NCBI GenBank assembly: GCA_025765615.1
Contig: JAIVFJ010000031.1
Location: 372,001-436,000, forward strand
DNA from: Zopfochytrium polystomum
Lineage: Eukaryota > Chytridiomycota > Chytridiomycetes > Chytridiales > Chytridiaceae
DNA length: 64,000 nucleotides
Reading direction: 5' to 3'
Shown: piece after piece, positions 1 to 11,596 of the stretch
How the letters are laid out: each line of letters starts with the position of its first letter
How positions within the stretch are numbered: position 1 is the stretch's first letter
Position numbers and translations under genes: made by a program
The notes under the pieces: model-generated
The model's database searches: none
What the model was told of the DNA's origin: nothing
Seen by the model: the letters and a program-made list of their open reading frames with translations, nothing else

Positions 1-555
1 CGGCGGGGAGACTTTTATACTTATGGGTCGCCCGCCACCTGTCGCCGCGTAAATTGTTACTTATTATTCACTTGCCTACAACAACAACGCCGTCTACCTG
101 TGAGGATCGGTGGAATGCTACAGACCCTGTCCCTGCTGCTGGGCAGCGATCGCAGCTTACTACTATCCTTCTGTCCCTCCCAACCCCGTCAGCACTACGT
201 TTGGTTGCTTTCCGCTTGTATTCATGCACACAAATTCAATAAATGCCGCTCAGTCGCAACTGCATCGTAAAGCGATGGCATGTCTCCTTCGTGCACAGAA
301 GGAACAACAAGCAGCGGCCAGCGTTATGTTTTGGGGCTTCCAACTGCACAACGAGTCAGCCGAAGGAGAGAGATTGCTGCCCTGTCCAACAGCGCGAGAG
401 GGCGAGAGAGAGAGAGAGAGAGAGACGACGCGATCGTGAACAGCGCTGGGGTTGTGGATTGGCTGATGCGACGATGAAGAGCAAGAAGAGGAAGGGATGC
501 TTCACTCGTCACTTGTCAAATTTTGAACCACGTCTGCCTTTTGAACTGCATCTCG
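1..555. other. Upstream region of the dynein gene
   Basis: No gene is supported here. A short GA run lies at about 402-424. Open frames cross it, but they have no recognisable protein character and do not link to a neighbour. It probably holds the promoter and 5' leader of the dynein intermediate chain gene. Confidence 0.5.
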
Positions 556-3514
556 ATGGACAGACGGCGGGAAGGTTCGTCGTTTGGCCGGGCAACGATC
601 GCACGGCACAGCTAACTGACCCGAATGCCCACTCAGAGCTCGAGCGCAAGAAGAACAAGCTCGCGGAGCTCCGGCGCGCCCGCGAGGACCGCCGCAATGC
701 TGCGGCTGCCGAGTCTCAGAAGAAGGACTCGCGCGAGGTAAAAATGAGTGAAGACTTCCCATTCACACGCCTTAAATAGCGTAACAAAACCCAACCCCCA
801 TTCCCTCCCCGCTCCAACCTCGGTGGTAGACGATCACCTCCCGCGACAGGCAGGATCTTGACGATCTCATTTCGAGCTTGGTTGGCGACTCCATTCCGTC
901 GTCGTCGTCGGCATCTTCTGTCGCGGGCGACCTCTCCGCCTCGGTAGCGTCTCTCGGCTCCGCCGCCCCTGCGCCATCGGATGCAGGCCCCGGCGCCGAC
1001 GCAGCCGCCCCCGCGGCGGCGGCAGAAAGGTGCGGTATTCGTGTGGGCGATCTTGACGGTCGTTATGCCGGCTGCATGCATGCATCGCCAAAATGAGGCA
1101 GCTGACCCCCTCGCCCTCTCACAACCATACAAACACTGCAGCAACCGGTACAGACCAGTGCTTTCGACGGAAGACTTTGTTATTCTGGACGTTCCTCCAA
1201 AGGAACGAGTGATGTACACAAAAGAGTCGCAGACGGTGGACACCGCCATAGGCGCCGACGAACCGCAAAACGAGGCGACGTCGCCGTTGGCCGACAAGGC
1301 GGCGAACGACATCCCGACCCCACCCCAGGAGCCTTCACCAGAGAAGGAGATACCAAAGCCAAGAGGTTCGGCCGAATGCGAGTTTCTTGCGATTGAAACG
1401 ATCTGAGCCTTTTGCGATTGAACATTGAATCAGTGCTGTCGGACGAGGAGCGCCGCTTCCTGTTTCAGTCGGAACACTTTATCGAGTTCATTGACCGGTC
1501 CTCAAAGCTTGTGGAACGGGCGCTCACGGACAAGTTTGACCTGCTACGTGACTACACGTTGACAGAGGACAACTCGAGGTGAATTGAGTCTGGGCGGGCG
1601 TGCCTCACCGAGACTGACGACAATTATCTACCTTTTGGGGGGGTTGAAGCGAAAACAACAGTGGTAAAGGTGTCAAGGCTATTCGCGCGTTTTACGATGA
1701 CAAATGGTCAAAGAACCGAACAGTGATGGATGTAGGGTGGTCTCCGAAGGTGAGGGGTTTGTCTTGGTCCAACGTATAACCGACCACGCTCGTTCACTTC
1801 CAACGGTCCAGTACCCCGAACTGCTCCTGGCCGCATATAACAAGAACGCAGCGGCCATCCACGAACCTGACGGTCTCGTTATTCTGTGGAACCTTCACCT
1901 GCCCGATCGACCCGAATTCGTTTTCCACTCCCAGGTACGATTTGCCCTGATCCTGTTCCGTTACACCTTCACTCACTCCTTCGTCGCTTCAAATCTTACA
2001 ACGCAAACCACCCCACCAGTCCGACGTCACCGCCGCTATCTTTTCGGAATTTCACCCCAACCTCGTCATCGGCGGCACGTACTCGGGCCAAGTCCTCATT
2101 TGGGACACCCGCGCAAAGAACCTGCCCGTCCTTAAAACCCCGCTCTCCTCCACTGGCCACACCCACCCCGTTTACTCCATGACGATGGTCGGCACCCAAA
2201 ACGCGCACAACATTGTCACGGCGTCGACAGACGGCTTGGTCTGCTCATGGCAGGTCGACATGTTGGCGCAACCTCAGGTTAGTTGCAAATATGAGCGCAT
2301 TCGGCGGGGTTCTGCAAGAAGGCTCGGAACAGAAAGCTGAAAAACTTCTTGCGTTCAGGAAATGCTCGAGCTGGTCCACCCGACGCACGGAAAGTCTGAC
2401 GAAATCGCAGTTACCACCCTCGGCTTCCCGGCGAACGAGACGGGCACGTTCTGGGTCGGCACCGAAGAGGGAAACGTGTACCAGGCCAACCGCTACGACC
2501 GTGCCGGCAGGTTAGTTTTCCGTGTTGTTTCCGCATGCGACGCAATAATTATACCCCTCGGACTAAAACTCCTTCGTGCCGCACCTGTCTCGAAACTTGC
2601 ACTCTTTTCAACACAGCAAAGGAGGAATCAACCCCCTCGACACGTACGTCGGACACCATGGAATGGTCACCGGCCTCCACTTTCACCCACAAGTCGGTTT
2701 TTCCGACCTGTTCCTCACCTCCTCTGTCGACTGGACCGTCAAGCTATGGCGCACCAAGGTTGAAATCCGTTCTTTTTTCTCCATTCACAAGCCGGCCCGA
2801 ACCCCAGCATCTTGCATTAACTTATACCCTACCAATCGCAGAACGTCTCGAAAACGACCATCGCCGCCCAACAGCTGTCCCCGATCCACTCGTTCGAAGA
2901 ATCCGACGACTACGTCTACGACGTGCGCTGGTCGCCGTCCCACCCGGCCGTCTTTGGCTGCGTCGACGGTACCGGCCGATTCGACGTGTACGACCTGAAC
3001 CAGGAGACGGAGGTGCGTCGCGCGGAAACCCACCCTCCCGGACCCTCCTGGGGTGTCGGACTGGTTTCCTTGTTTGCAAACCTGGCACCCCCGAAACCAA
3101 AAAACCAAACTAACGTCCCCGAAAATACACACACGCACCCCCTAAAAAAAGGTTCCAACCGTCAGCACCCTCGTCGGCAGCGGCAAGGCCCTCAACAAGC
3201 TGCAGTGGGACGCCGAGGGCCGCAAGGCGGCGATCGGATCGTCCGACGGGCAGCTCTACGTGTACGACGTTGGCGAGGTAAGCGCGCTCTCCTCCCTCTC
3301 CCCCCTCTCTTTTTTTCTTTTCGTTCTTTCTTTTTTTTTCTTCTTTTGTCTGTGTTCCCAACCTAATTACCAACTCGTGCAACTTTCCTTTTGACAAACA
3401 CCAAAACGCGTCCAAAACCGACAACTCCCAAAGCTGGCGCAGCCGGACGCCGAGGCGGCGCAGCTATTCCAAAAGACGGTGACGGAGATCGTGGCGTCGG
3501 GACACCGGGATTGA
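556..3514 (+). CDS. Cytoplasmic dynein intermediate chain
   Basis: Scaffold subunit of the cytoplasmic dynein motor; it binds dynactin through its N-terminus and light chains and heavy chain through the rest. Thirteen exons close in phase to 601 aa: 556-574, 637-737, 854-1029, 1142-1365, 1434-1578, 1662-1749, 1812-1934, 2020-2277, 2359-2510, 2617-2758, 2842-3012, 3152-3277, 3434-3514. The start MDRRREELERKK leads into the basic N-terminal coil typical of the family ([18 protein letters not shown]). A Ser/Ala-rich linker follows, then the conserved LSDEERR...[13 protein letters not shown] segment, then a C-terminal WD-repeat propeller ([36 protein letters not shown]). The first exon is only 19 nt, chosen because its phase and a branch-like CTAAC before the acceptor fit; it is the least certain part. 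Convergent with asf1. Confidence 0.93.
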
Positions 3515-3865
3515 AGGCCCGGACCGCTCGTGTTGACCGCATATCAGGATGGGAGGTGTGGTGGCAAAGTCGGAGTGTCTTTGTCGTTGTTGGATGATAA
3601 TAAACCCAGGGTTGGTAACTATTCTTGTTGCAAAGACAGGAACCAAAAAAGCTTCGTTCACGTACTAGTAGGAAAGCTGCACGGATAATAATGTATTCTC
3701 TTTTGCACATGTGTAGTGAAACAAAAAAAAAAAAACCGGAGAACCGTTCTTGTCAATCGTCACTTATGGGTTGCGACTGCGCTCACTTCCCTCCTCGTTC
3801 CAACCAAAACACAACAAACCGACCGACCGCCCTGTTGCCCGCCTCTCTGTCGCTCACCTCCCCTC
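3515..3865. other. Convergent intergenic gap
   Basis: The 3' ends of the dynein chain gene and asf1 face each other here. There is an A run near 3722-3734 and C-rich sequence near 3880. No ORF or RNA gene is seen. Confidence 0.6.
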
Positions 3866-4914
3866 TCAATCCTCCATCAACTGCACCCCACCCGCACCCA
3901 CACCACCCGCCACCGCGACTCCAACCCCCGCGCCATCATTCAACCCCGCAATCTTAAACGGCGCAGCCATCGCCTCCTCCCTAAACGCCCTCGCCAACCC
4001 CTTCCCAACCGACTCCGCCGACTCCTCCCCCGCGGCCCCCACCGCCGGCACCTCCCCCGCCCCAACCGCCGTCCCTACCGCCGCATCGTCCCACGCAATC
4101 GTATACCTCGTAACCCTCGGATCGCTCGCGAGCAAGCTCCGCTGCAGCAGCTCGTACCGCGGCGGGCTCGGCGGGTCGTCCCGCAGCGCCTCGTCGCCGT
4201 ACTGCGTGTACACGTAGTAGCCGACCCGCACGAACTCGCGGTCGCGGTACGACACGGTCAGGAAGACGATTGTGACTTCCAGGAGGTCGGGAGACGGGAT
4301 TAGGGTCGGGTCGGGCGGGTTCGCCTGCGGTGGTTTCAAAAAAAAAAAAAGCGTTTTGAGGGTTTGGCAAAGTCTCGGGTTGGGGGGGGTCGCGCACCTC
4401 GAGGTTGAACTTGTTGACGCCGACGGGCACGGGGCCGACCATGACGGACTCGAGGACCTGGTCGTGCTTTTCGCTTTCTGGCGAGCCGACGTAGATCACC
4501 TTGAACTCGAGGTCTATTTTTTGTTGGGGGGGTCAGATGAACGGATGGGAGAGAAGAAGCAAGTGCATGCCCGGACGCGCATACACACACGCCCACACAC
4601 GCACAGAACGGAATCGGCACCTTCGGACAGCGGGCAAAACACCTCAAAGGTGATGTCAAAGCTGAACGGCTGCGTGAAGCTGGCCGGGTTGTTGAGAACC
4701 TGTGTCATTCGGTGCGGTGGAATCGGGGGGGAAAGAGGGGGGAGGGCGTTCGATGCGGGTCGGACGGCAGACGTTTGTTTTGTTAGCGGGAGGGGACCAA
4801 AATCGCGGGTAGCTCAGCGTTTGCGACGGCGGCCCCGCTGGCTGGTGTCAAGCGATTCCGGACGTCTGAAGCGGCGGCACCCACCTCGACCCGTGACAAG
4901 TTCACCATCGCCAT
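3866..4914 (-). CDS. ASF1: Histone H3-H4 chaperone Asf1
   Basis: Asf1 binds the H3-H4 dimer and hands it to CAF-1 or HIRA during nucleosome assembly in the nucleus. Four exons on the complement close to 227 aa: 4885-4914, 4621-4699, 4398-4513, 3866-4324. Family hallmarks appear in order: MAMVNLSRVEVLNNPASF, FDITFEVFCPLSE, LEFKVIYVGSPESEKHDQVL, ESVMVGPVPVGVNKF, then SYRDREFVRVGYYVYTQYGDE and PRVTRYTIAWDD. The roughly 155-residue Ig-like core is complete. The C-terminal tail (about 70 aa) is Ala/Gly/Val-rich and poorly conserved, as expected for this family. The first coding exon is 30 nt. The neighbour rpl26 lies upstream on the same strand. Confidence 0.96.
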
Positions 4915-4930
4915 TTTGGAGTCTCTGATT

Positions 4931-4964
<34 letters not shown>

Positions 4965-5296
4965 ATCTGCACTGTGTTTGTTCCTTTCCAGGATTTGGTC
5001 TTTCTTCTGTTTGCATCATTGCGAAGAGCCCATTAGAACATCTGAATGCGAGCCGTAAAATTATCAAGTTGGGGTTACACTACACTTTCATGTAATGAGT
5101 ATGCTGAACCTAGGAGCACTCAGATTGCCACGAGTTCAAGAAAATTGACGCAAGCAACGCGTCCGACACCCACACCACCCACGCACCAAGCGGTTCCTCA
5201 CGCGCTTTCCAAATTTCATCTAGACATGACCCAACCCCTCCTCTCATGCTCCCACAAAAAAGCACCAAAGCGTAAGCCCGATAAGGATAAAGAGAT
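4915..5296. other. asf1 promoter region with a T tract
   Basis: This gap separates the asf1 start from the 3' end of rpl26. It holds a run of about 35 T at 4929-4963 on the plus strand, so an A tract just upstream of asf1. No convincing ORF. Confidence 0.5.
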
Positions 5297-6098
5297 TTAC
5301 GCGGTGGTCTTGCCGGCGGTCCGGCCCAGGGCCTTCCGGTCAAGGAGCTTGAGGCGGTCCTTGTCCAGCTTCAGGGCGGTGACCTTGACCTTTGACGGGT
5401 CAATGCCGAGTGGGACGGATGCACCTAGTGTGAGAAAAAAAAGGCACCAAAGGGATCAGCGTAAACGGAAAAAGGATGTCACTGTAAAACGTCCCACAAC
5501 CCACCGTTGGCCTTGTCCTTCGTGATCTTCTCGACGTGGATCACCCACCTGCGACGGTAGACAGACGTGACCTTGCCAGTGCGGCCCTTGTGGGTGCCCC
5601 GGACGATCTCGACCTCGTCGTCCTTGCGGATGGGGATGGAACGAGCCTGGAGGGAGGAGAAAGACGGGCCGAGTCTTAGTCGTTTAAGGTCCATGTAATC
5701 CGATCACTCACGTTGTACTTCTCGCGGAGCTCCTTTGAGAGCATGGCGCTCATCAGGTGGCGCCGGACACTGGACGGAGCGGTGAAGTGCGCCTTGCGCG
5801 ACTTGCGGCGGGAGGAGGAAACGTGGGGGGCTGAGTGCAAGCATTGAGGTGAGGAGGGTCAGGGAACGAGAGTTAGAGGACAGATCGGGTTGCATTCCAT
5901 CGAATCGGCCTCGGCTGATGAAGCTTCTGTTCAAACGATCTGCAGCTCTGATCGCCAGTAGCTCCCAGTCTTCCCACTATCGAACGATTCAGGTAACGGT
6001 CATGCTGGGTGGAGGTATTGAATCCATCGGACGTCCCCCTAACTGCACTTCCGCTGCAACTGACTGAACGGCTAGTTTGACTACTCACAGTGCTTCAT
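5297..6098 (-). CDS. RPL26: 60S ribosomal protein uL24 (RPL26)
   Basis: Large-subunit protein at the peptide exit tunnel. Four exons on the complement close to 132 aa: 6089-6098, 5712-5830, 5505-5646, 5297-5424. The start [19 protein letters not shown] matches the family start MKxxxxVxSxRRKxRKAHF. Next come [38 protein letters not shown] (KOW motif with THKGRTGKV) and [15 protein letters not shown], ending [12 protein letters not shown]. The length is typical (about 127-145 aa). The first coding exon carries only 10 nt (ATG AAG CAC T). It is divergent from SND2 over a 255-nt shared upstream region. Confidence 0.97.
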
Positions 6099-6353
6099 GA
6101 TGACGAGATCTGAGAAATGGGAGAGGGTTCGAGGTTAGCGAGGATTGCCAGCAGCGCAAGATCGTGGACGAGATGGATGGGATTGGGTGGGTGGGAAGGG
6201 ATGGAATGGGATGGGATGGGATGGGATGGCCGCGTAGTGTGGTTGCCTCAGTGACGGCGTGTACTCACAGACAAGGAAATTCTTCGGGGCTTCCAACAAG
6301 CTTGAACCCCCCCTTGAACCAGTAAACGTTGCACACAGGCGAATCTCACTGAC
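6099..6353. promoter_or_regulatory. Bidirectional upstream region rpl26/SND2
   Basis: The 255 nt between two divergent start codons must hold both promoters. It contains a short GGGAT-type tandem repeat near 6196-6230. The overlap of function is inferred from position only. Confidence 0.45.
6196..6230 (+). repeat. GGGAT short tandem repeat
   Basis: Imperfect five-base repeat units of the form GGGAT(G) run through this stretch between rpl26 and SND2. Confidence 0.7.
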
Positions 6354-7182
6354 ATGGTCTGGCGCCGCACGACGCGTTCGCTACTAACTCGCTCGTCCCC
6401 CTTCAATACGCCAAACCCCCCCTGCAGGCCAAGTCCTCCGCGAAGCGGACGCACGAGTCCAACACTCGCATCCTCACCCTCCACGTGCGCATCCACCTCT
6501 TCGTCACCCTCCTCCACTGCCTCCTCCGGATCCTCGCGCTGCCCTACCTGTTCCCGTCCACCTACACGTCGCCGCCCATCTACCCGCACCTCGTGCGCCT
6601 CGTCCTGACCCAGGCCGCATGCATCCTGCTCTACCGCTTCGCCGCGTCCTCCACGGAGCCCGAGCTGGCGGCGAACGGCGCCGTCGAGAGCGTCGCGATG
6701 GATCTGGCCGACAAGAGGAGCGGCGGGTGGGTCGTCGAGTACGGGTTTGATGTGGTGTATGTCATTTGGTTTTGTTGGGGCGTTGGCGCGGCGTTGGACG
6801 CGGTCTGGTGGGTCATGTGGGGTAAGTGGGGCTCGAGGAGGTCGTTGCGTTTTTTTGTTTTTTTTTTTTTTTTCAGCTAACTGACATCAAACATTTACTA
6901 ACCGTCGACCATGACGACGTAACGCTGCTCATCAAAACAAGTTATTCCTGCTTTCACCACGTACAAGATCTGGTCGTTGGTGAGTTTGGCTTTCTTGCAT
7001 CCAATGCACTTACTATATGCGTTATACGGCCGAGGCGTTACATTCCTAACGCACGCTTCTTTCCCTTAACGCAGATTTCTCCATTCCTTTTCGGACGAGG
7101 CGGCGGTCCCGTGGAAGAAGAGGGCAAGAAGACTGGCAAGGGTGCAGCATCCAAGAGGAAGCAACCGGCTGCTCGGCGATAA
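6354..7182 (+). CDS. SND2: SND2 / TMEM208 ER-targeting membrane protein
   Basis: Component of the SRP-independent (SND) pathway that brings proteins to the ER membrane. Exons 6354-6356, 6428-6821, 6942-6979 and 7075-7182 close to 180 aa. The start is a coding exon consisting only of ATG, followed by a GTCTGG-type intron; the joined start MAKSSAKRTHESNTRIL resembles the TMEM208 N-terminus. Hydrophobic segments follow (IHLFVTLLHCLLRILALPYLF; LVLTQAACILLYRF; DVVYVIWFCWGVGAALDAVWW). The family C-terminus is IPAFTTYKIWSLISPFLFGR with a Lys-rich tail. The weak donor of intron 1 makes the exact start less certain; a Met at 6485 is the alternative, but it would lose the conserved N-terminus. Confidence 0.88.
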
Positions 7183-7860
7183 GGGTGAGGGGCTCTCCAT
7201 TGGTTGTTGGTTGTCGAGTCCTCTCTGGAGGGAAAAACGCTCTTGCTCACTTGACTGTGGAGTCTCGAGCGAAAACGAACTGGCAGCTAAAAATTAGACC
7301 TTATTTTGTGAGTGCGTGGTGGTAGTTTGGGGGAGCTCGAGAGAAGGGCAGAGGGGTAATAAGCAACTGGGCGTCCCCTACCAACGACCCTAATACGGTC
7401 GGTCCCTCCGAACACACGAATCTTCATGATCAATGATGATGAATGATGAATGATAAAGATGGAGATGTGGTGGTGGCGGATGGATTGGTTGGCCTGGTAG
7501 TGGGTGGGAGAATAAGTGATTGGTGACATCATCCCACCATGATAAATCGGAACGGAGGGTGGCACCTTTCTTTTGCGCGTTTTTCCATGTTTTTTTGTTT
7601 TTTTGTTTTTTGTTTTTTTTTTTCGTGGTTCGACGGGGGACGGTCTTGCAAGGCAGACACAACAAAGCGTGCCAGCTGGTGAAGGAAAGCCACGCACACA
7701 CACACACACACAAGCAGCAGGGACAAATCAAAAATTCGCAGACGGCACCAGACTGCAGCAACCCTTCTCCACCCCCACACAACCCCACCGCAACGAGAGC
7801 AGCCGAGGCAGGCCGACGAGCAGCCCCCGAGCAGCCTACCCCATAACCCTCCGCGCAGCC
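7183..7860. other. Intergenic gap with T and CA tracts
   Basis: Holds the SND2 3' end and the upstream region of the MFS transporter. T-rich interrupted tracts lie at about 7590-7623 and an AC run at about 7694-7711. No supported gene. Confidence 0.55.
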
Positions 7861-10222
7861 ATGGATCGCGCCGCCACCGCCGCAGCAGCAGCCCCGTCGT
7901 CCCAGACGAGCATCCACACCGCCGTGCAGCACGGCCAGTCCGACGCGTCGTTCCTCACCGTCGACGCCGGCGAGGGTGGCGGCTTGGACGGCCAGCTCCA
8001 CACTGCCGCCGCCGCCGCCGTCACCGGCGATTTGAAGAGGACCACGCCCCCCGCCGCCGCGGCCAACGACGACGGCGAAGACGGCGGCGGAAACGCCGAC
8101 GTCGCCGGCCGCGTCGTCCCGTCCATGAGCAACATCTCGTTTTACCTGCTCTTCTTTGGGCTGAACCTTGCGGTGTTCCTTGCCGCACTGGATCAGGTGA
8201 GGTGAATGAGCGAAGGCAGTGGGACATGGTGATCTGTTTGGCTGGATGGCGGGGTCGCGACCCTGGTTGGTCAAAGTGCTACCATCACGGAATTCTCACC
8301 TAGCACGGGGTGCACCGATGCCAAACATCCAAACCACGCACCGTGCCCCGCCCGTCAACCAAAATTAACAACAACCAACCCGCAAAAAACACAAAACCCA
8401 GACGATTGTCTCTGTCGCGCTGCAAGCCATCGCCACCGAGTTCACGGCGCAGGACCAGGTGGTGTGGGTCGCGACGGCCTACTTTCTCACCGCGACCGCC
8501 TTCATCCCGTCGTACGGGCAGCTGGCGGATATCTTTGGCCGCAAGCCGACGTTCCTGTTTGCCATTGTCGTCTTTGAGCTCGGCAGCGCGCTGTGCGGCG
8601 CCGCGAACAGCATGGCGGTAATGTTTGAGGGGAATGGTTCTGGGAATTCAAGAATTAGCTGATCCGCGCTGTCTCGAATTGCCGACGAAATCGCAGATGC
8701 TTATTGTTGCAAGGGCTGTCGCGGGTATCGGCGGTGGAGGGTAATATTCGTGAACCGGCTCTATTCTTGTTATAATGGCTCTTTACAATTCTGATCTCTA
8801 GCATCTTCTCCCTGGTGATGGTCATCGTGGCGGATGTCGTCCCTGCCAAGGACCGTGCAAAGTGGACCGGAATGATTGGGGCCGCGTTTGGCCTTGCTTC
8901 CGTCGCAGGTTAGAGCATTTTCCCGCCATTCCCATTTCCTCTACGAATTTTTCAACCTCATTTTTAACCTACGCACACGCGCACGTGTAATAAAACGTCA
9001 CTTCACAGGACCCCTTCTCGGCGGCGCATTCGTCGACCACCTATCCTGGCGCTGGGTCTTCTACATCAACCTCCCTGTCGGCGGCTTCGCCGTCGTCGCG
9101 ACCCTCCTCTTCCTCAACGTCCCGCCGACCCCCATTGAAAACAAGATGGCGGCCTTCGCCGAAATCGATTGGCTCGGCACGGGCCTCCTTGTGACCGCGA
9201 CCATCGCCCTGCTCATCCCGCTGCAGGGCGGCGGCACGCAGTACGCGTGGCGTTCGGCGACCGTCATTTCGCTGCTCGCCGTCGCGGCCGTCCTCGTCGC
9301 CGCGTTTGTCGTTGTCGAGCTGCGCGTCGCAAAGAACCCGCTGATCCCGCCCGCGCTCCTGGGAAACAGGAAGGTCGTGGCGACGCTGGTGACTACTTTT
9401 TTCTTTGGTTGCTCGTTCTTTGGGTTGGTGTTTTATGTGCCTCAGTGGTACCAGATTGTGTTGAATCGTGAGTGGCCCGTGTTTTGTGTATTTCTTTATA
9501 TTTCTGAAGCGTGCACTCACGATATTCTCACACACAAACACACGAATCCGCACCGCAACACCCCAGAAAGCGCAACGTCCGCCGGCATCCGCACGCTGCC
9601 CCTCATCCTCGGCCTCGTGTTCCTCTGCATCGTGACGGGCATCATCTCCAGCGCGACAGGCCACGCGTGGCCGTTCATCCCCGCCTCTGGCTTGCTCCTC
9701 GCGCTCTCGGGCTTCCTCTGCACGCTCCTCGACGAATCCGCGCCGACGTGGAAGCAAGTGCTGATCCTCCTCCTCGCGGGCGTCTCAGTCGGCCTCGCGC
9801 TGCAGATGATCGTGCTCGCCGGCCAGTTCTCCGTCGCCCCGCAGCTGCTGTCCACCGTCACCTCGGTCGTCAACTTTTTCCAGACCATCGGCGCCGTGCT
9901 CGGCCTCGCCGCATACGGCGTCGCGTTTAACGCCGTGCTGCCGCGCTATGTCGAGAGGAACTTGGCCGAGTCGAACACCACGCTGCATTTTACCCGCGAC
10001 GGGGTCAGGCTGGAGGATTTGTACAAGGCCGCTGCGCTGATCAGGGAGACGCTGCCCGAGAGCGAGTGGGGCCCGGTCGTGCACGGGTACGTCGAGACGA
10101 TTCAGGTCGTGTTTTGGATGACCGTGCCGTTCTCGGTGGCTATGGTGGTTGCGTCGTTGTTTATGCGGAGGGAGAAGCTGGACCTGGCCGAGGAGGGTAG
10201 GGACGTTGGGATTGCCTTTTGA
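7861..10222 (+). CDS. MFS drug/H+ antiporter, DHA2-like (14-TM type)
   Basis: Plasma-membrane or vacuolar exporter of the major facilitator superfamily. Exons 7861-8196, 8402-8617, 8697-8740, 8802-8908, 9009-9467 and 9567-10222 close to 605 aa. A 95-residue Ala/Gly-rich cytosolic N-terminus precedes the first helix (FYLLFFGLNLAVFLAALDQ). Diagnostic motifs: YGQLADIFGRKPTFLF (motif A), ARAVAGIGGGGIFSLV, and GPLLGGAFVDHLSWRWVFYI (motif C of DHA2 exporters). Later segments include SATSAGIRTLPLILGLV and helices up to FWMTVPFSVAMVVASLFM near the C-terminus. The substrate cannot be told from sequence; family members export drugs, siderophores or toxins. It stands alone between housekeeping genes. 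Confidence 0.93.
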
Positions 10223-11596
10223 TGTTCATTTTTGGGTGTGGGGGAACCCAAGGTCTTTGTTTTTTTCTGTCGAGTTCTGTTTGGTTGCGGAGATGGAGAA
10301 GGGGGAGTTGCATTTTTTCGGTTCGAGTATTATATTGCAGTCAATATTACAGTGAAATGGTACGCAGCAACAAATTGCAAGGAGGCTGCTGGCGTGTATT
10401 GTTCTTGTTCAAAGTGCATTTGCTTTATTGATTGATCGGTTTGGCGTTGCGCGATTCTCGTCGCGCTTTTTGCTGCTTGCACTCGCGTCGTTGGATTGAC
10501 GCGAATTGACGCGAATGCGCGCGCGTTGCTTTCGTCCCCAAACAGTCTTATCGGGCGGTAATCAATCAATCAATCTGCAATCAATCAATCAATTAGGACA
10601 GCAAGAAAGAAAGAAACAGAGAGGTGCCGTCCGCCTCGCTATCAATCAATAATCGCCCCCCGTCCGGCCACTCCCCGGCCAACCTCGTTCGCTCCTTCGA
10701 CGGCGACGACGACCACGACAAAGGAAGGAGAAGACTCTCGCTCTCCGTCCCGAGTGAACAGGGCAAAGAATAGAAAGAGCGGGTATGTAAAGCGCCCACT
10801 TGCTGAGTTGAGTTGAGTCGGAGATGACTCAGCGGTGGTGGTTGTGGGTGGGTTGGTTGGTGGAGATGGAGGTGATCCACGCATAAGACCACTCTTTCCC
10901 ACCAACCCACTCCTCCTCCTCCTCCTCCTCCGCCGCCGCCGCCGATCTCCGCGCGGCTTCACCTCGCTGAGCTGGTGGTGCTGCTCCCCTGCTGCTCAAT
11001 CGCACACCGGAGGCTGATCGTGTTTCCCCTCCTCCTCTCTTGCCGCGCGATCGCCGTCGATTTCGCCCTCAGGCGACTGGCGTCGTTTTCTCGATCTGGT
11101 TCCCCCATAGCCAAGACTTGTTAGTGAGCTCGTCGCGCCTCATTAGCCTTCGCCCTACTCGTTCGTTCCGTTGTTGATCCGCTAGCCGTTTGCCGCCGTC
11201 GCCCCCGTTGTTGCCATCGTCGTCGCTTACGCAACTCCCGCCTCTCTGATCGTCGACCGCTCTCCGCTCTGCTGCCCGACCGGCCTCTTCGCCCTTTCCG
11301 TTTTTCCCTTGTTGCCTCCAGATTATCGATCGATCGTAAACTCATTCAGCCTCATCGCCATCCCGATCTGCCCGTCGTCGCGCCGAGTCTGTCCCCTAAC
11401 GTAAGAAAAACAGAGGTGAGCTCACCCACCCGCAAAACTGCTGCGAGACCCCCCCGTTGTTGAGTGCGTGACCAAGGGTGGCGGGTGAGACCGAGGCCGT
11501 GGAGCAGCGCGCGCAGCAAAGGAAACCAGCTGACGAACAACCCACCCCCACACTCCTTCATGCGCAGAAAAGAATCCCCTTTCATCCATCCCAGCA
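10223..11596. other. Long gap and probable 5' leader of glycogenin
   Basis: No protein gene is supported. An ATCA-type repeat lies at 10558-10594, a CTC/CCG-rich stretch at 10908-10945, and pyrimidine-rich sequence follows. A GTGAGC at 11415 and downstream AGs near 11570 and 11593 would allow an intron in the 5' leader; this is inferred only. Confidence 0.4.
10558..10594 (+). repeat. ATCA tetranucleotide repeat
   Basis: Two short blocks of ATCA units separated by TCTGCA. Confidence 0.75.
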
